64,000 nt of DNA from Platanthera guangdongensis. Taxonomy: Eukaryota; Streptophyta; Magnoliopsida; Asparagales; Orchidaceae. The notes beneath the pieces were generated by a model. It did no database searches, was not told the origin of the DNA, and saw only the letters and a program-made list of their open reading frames with translations. Positions 63,139-64,000 of the stretch are shown piece after piece. Location: positions 118,293,900 to 118,357,899 of the forward strand of contig CM077158.1 of assembly GCA_039583875.1 (NCBI GenBank). Direction: 5' to 3'. Position 1 is the stretch's first letter; every line of letters begins with the position of its first letter. The position numbers and the translations under genes are program-made.

Positions 63139-64000
63139 ATGGCGCCTAAGCTAGAGGAGAATGTCAACGAAGGCTACGAGCTGGTGCGCGGTGCTTTTGA
63201 GGATGCTGATCAAGAAATCCAGTCTGTCGTAACCCTAGTTGCCGATTCAGGATTGGAATATCTTGTTTCTGAACCTACTAAGATATGGAAGAAAGAGGTA
63301 CTTGAATTCCTCAATGGAGCTGAAGTGGACGAATCTGGATACAAGATCAAATCCAGAGTTCATGGATCAAAGGTTAAGATTTCACCAAAGAGCTTGAGGA
63401 AGGTGCTTCAATTGCCAAGAACTAAAGAGGAAGATGAGGTTACTGCTACAAAGACCAGGGAAGCTCTAACCTGGTGTGGACTAGACTCTAAGATGAAGAT
63501 TGGTTCTATTTTCAATAGAAAAGGCATGAACAATCAAGGCAAATTCATGTCTGAGATAGTTGGCAAGGTAATTTTAAGCAAGCCAGGAGGGCATGACAGA
63601 GTGTCTACCTCTATGTTTAATATTATGACCAGGATTATCTTCACTCTAAGAACTGATTGGACTGTTATAGTATTTGAGAAATTCAAGGAAAGCTTGAAGA
63701 AGCCCAACCTGGGCAGAATTTTAAGTCTATACCTTGTTGGAAGTATTCCAGAGGTAATGAGTACTGTTGCTGCAAGCAAAATAAATCACATGAGAAAAAT
63801 GGACATGAGGTTATTCTCTAGATGGGACAGGGTGTTGACTAAGGAGATGCCAACCCCTAAAATTATAGTTTCTGAAAAGGAGATTCCACCAAAGAAGAAG
63901 AGGAAGACTGCTCCAGTGGCACAAGAGTCCACTAGCAGCTCTGAAAGTGAAGAGCATGTTGTCTACTCATCTGATGAGAATGTAGAAGAGGCTGCTGTGA
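63139..64000 (+). CDS. Sirevirus D ORF3 ('envelope-like'), first 287 codons
   Basis: The ATG at 63139 lies in the favourable context CCCTAATGGCG and opens a frame with no stop to the window edge. The N-terminal ~230 residues form the domain shared with ORF3 of B, C and G (KEVLEFLNGAEV, SPKSLRKVLQLP, GKVILSKPGGHDRVS, FEKFKESLKKPNLGRILSLYL, INHMRKMDMRLFSRWDRVL). Then comes PPKKKRK, a classic monopartite nuclear-localisation pattern, and a Ser/Glu-rich segment. No signal peptide or membrane segment is visible in this part. The domain resembles what plant annotations call 'putative plant transposon protein'. A structural, nuclear or DNA-binding role are all possible. Confidence 0.85.
   Translation, partial: MAPKLEENVNEGYELVRGAFEDADQEIQSVVTLVADSGLEYLVSEPTKIWKKEVLEFLNGAEVDESGYKIKSRVHGSKVKISPKSLRKVLQLPRTKEEDEVTATKTREALTWCGLDSKMKIGSIFNRKGMNNQGKFMSEIVGKVILSKPGGHDRVSTSMFNIMTRIIFTLRTDWTVIVFEKFKESLKKPNLGRILSLYLVGSIPEVMSTVAASKINHMRKMDMRLFSRWDRVLTKEMPTPKIIVSEKEIPPKKKRKTAPVAQESTSSSESEEHVVYSSDENVEEAAV

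Larger units (their letters stand above)
56635..64000 (+). mobile_element. Sirevirus D: least damaged element, open at the right edge
   Basis: The 5' LTR 56635-58699, a perfect primer site, an intact gag, a pol frame lacking RT, an internal palindrome array with TATA box, and the start of an intact ORF3 are present. The 3' LTR lies outside the window, so age and target duplication cannot be judged. Intact frames suggest a young copy. Confidence 0.92.

Noticed and set aside
1..64000. Host plant gene hidden between elements
   Set aside because: After assigning every LTR, internal region and target duplication, no stretch remains outside a retroelement; no exon-like conserved non-transposon protein was seen on either strand.

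Overview
This window is plant nuclear DNA, almost certainly from a flowering plant and possibly a eudicot; the species cannot be told from the sequence. It consists entirely of LTR retrotransposons nested inside one another. I found no host gene, tRNA, rRNA or CRISPR. The plant assignment rests on the lineages present: Sirevirus-type Ty1/copia elements with two-knuckle gag and a third 'envelope-like' ORF (ORF3), a Tat/Athila-type Ty3/gypsy LTR, a Tekay/Del-like chromovirus and a second chromovirus.

Layout, using working names. The oldest recognisable host is a Sirevirus ORF3 remnant, G (19813-20352, +). To its left, Sirevirus A (-) ends at 19812. A is cut in its gag by a Tat/Athila-type element T (-), whose 5' LTR ends at 17051. 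The T LTR is split at 1985/16682 by the complete chromovirus Gypsy1 (1986-16676, -, target duplication ATGTC). Gypsy1 is split by the complete element Copia1 (6106-13643, +, duplication ATTCC/ATTTC). To the right, Sirevirus H (+) starts at 20353. Its LTR holds the complete Gypsy2 (21233-30760, +, duplication CTAAG). Its pol holds the complete Sirevirus B (34589-52561, -, duplication AAGAT), and B's ORF3 holds the complete Sirevirus C (38917-47479, -, duplication ATACT). H pol resumes at 52567 and is cut at 53589 by a Sirevirus LTR start, F. F is cut after 93 bp by Sirevirus E (53682, +), whose gag is cut at 56635 by Sirevirus D (+), which runs off the right edge. Five insertions are confirmed by both LTRs plus a target-site duplication.

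Most coding regions are decayed. The intact frames are the C gag, and in D the gag, an RT-less but open pol, and the start of ORF3. C has no pol, and D has lost the reverse transcriptase domain in frame. Both still carry gag and ORF3, so their copying would need enzymes supplied by other elements.

The most unusual signals are non-coding. (1) Each Sirevirus family carries its own array of short palindromes in the LTR, nearly all containing CpG: GTGTCGACAC in D, ACTCGAGT in E, TCGTCGA-type in A/B, TTCGGCGAGAATC-type in C, GCGTTGAGTGA-type in H. In B and D, and in degenerate form in C, the same motif recurs between pol and ORF3. In D that internal array is followed by a TATA box and the ORF3 start codon, which looks like an internal promoter. 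(2) Downstream of the TATA box, D, E and C LTRs contain six to ten consecutive small hairpins whose stems differ in sequence but pair perfectly or nearly so. H has a decayed version and A/B a weaker one. (3) A hairpin with a poly-C loop sits next to the LTR 3' end, and its stem covaries between families. (4) ORF3 proteins carry basic nuclear-localisation-like clusters and show no evident membrane segment.
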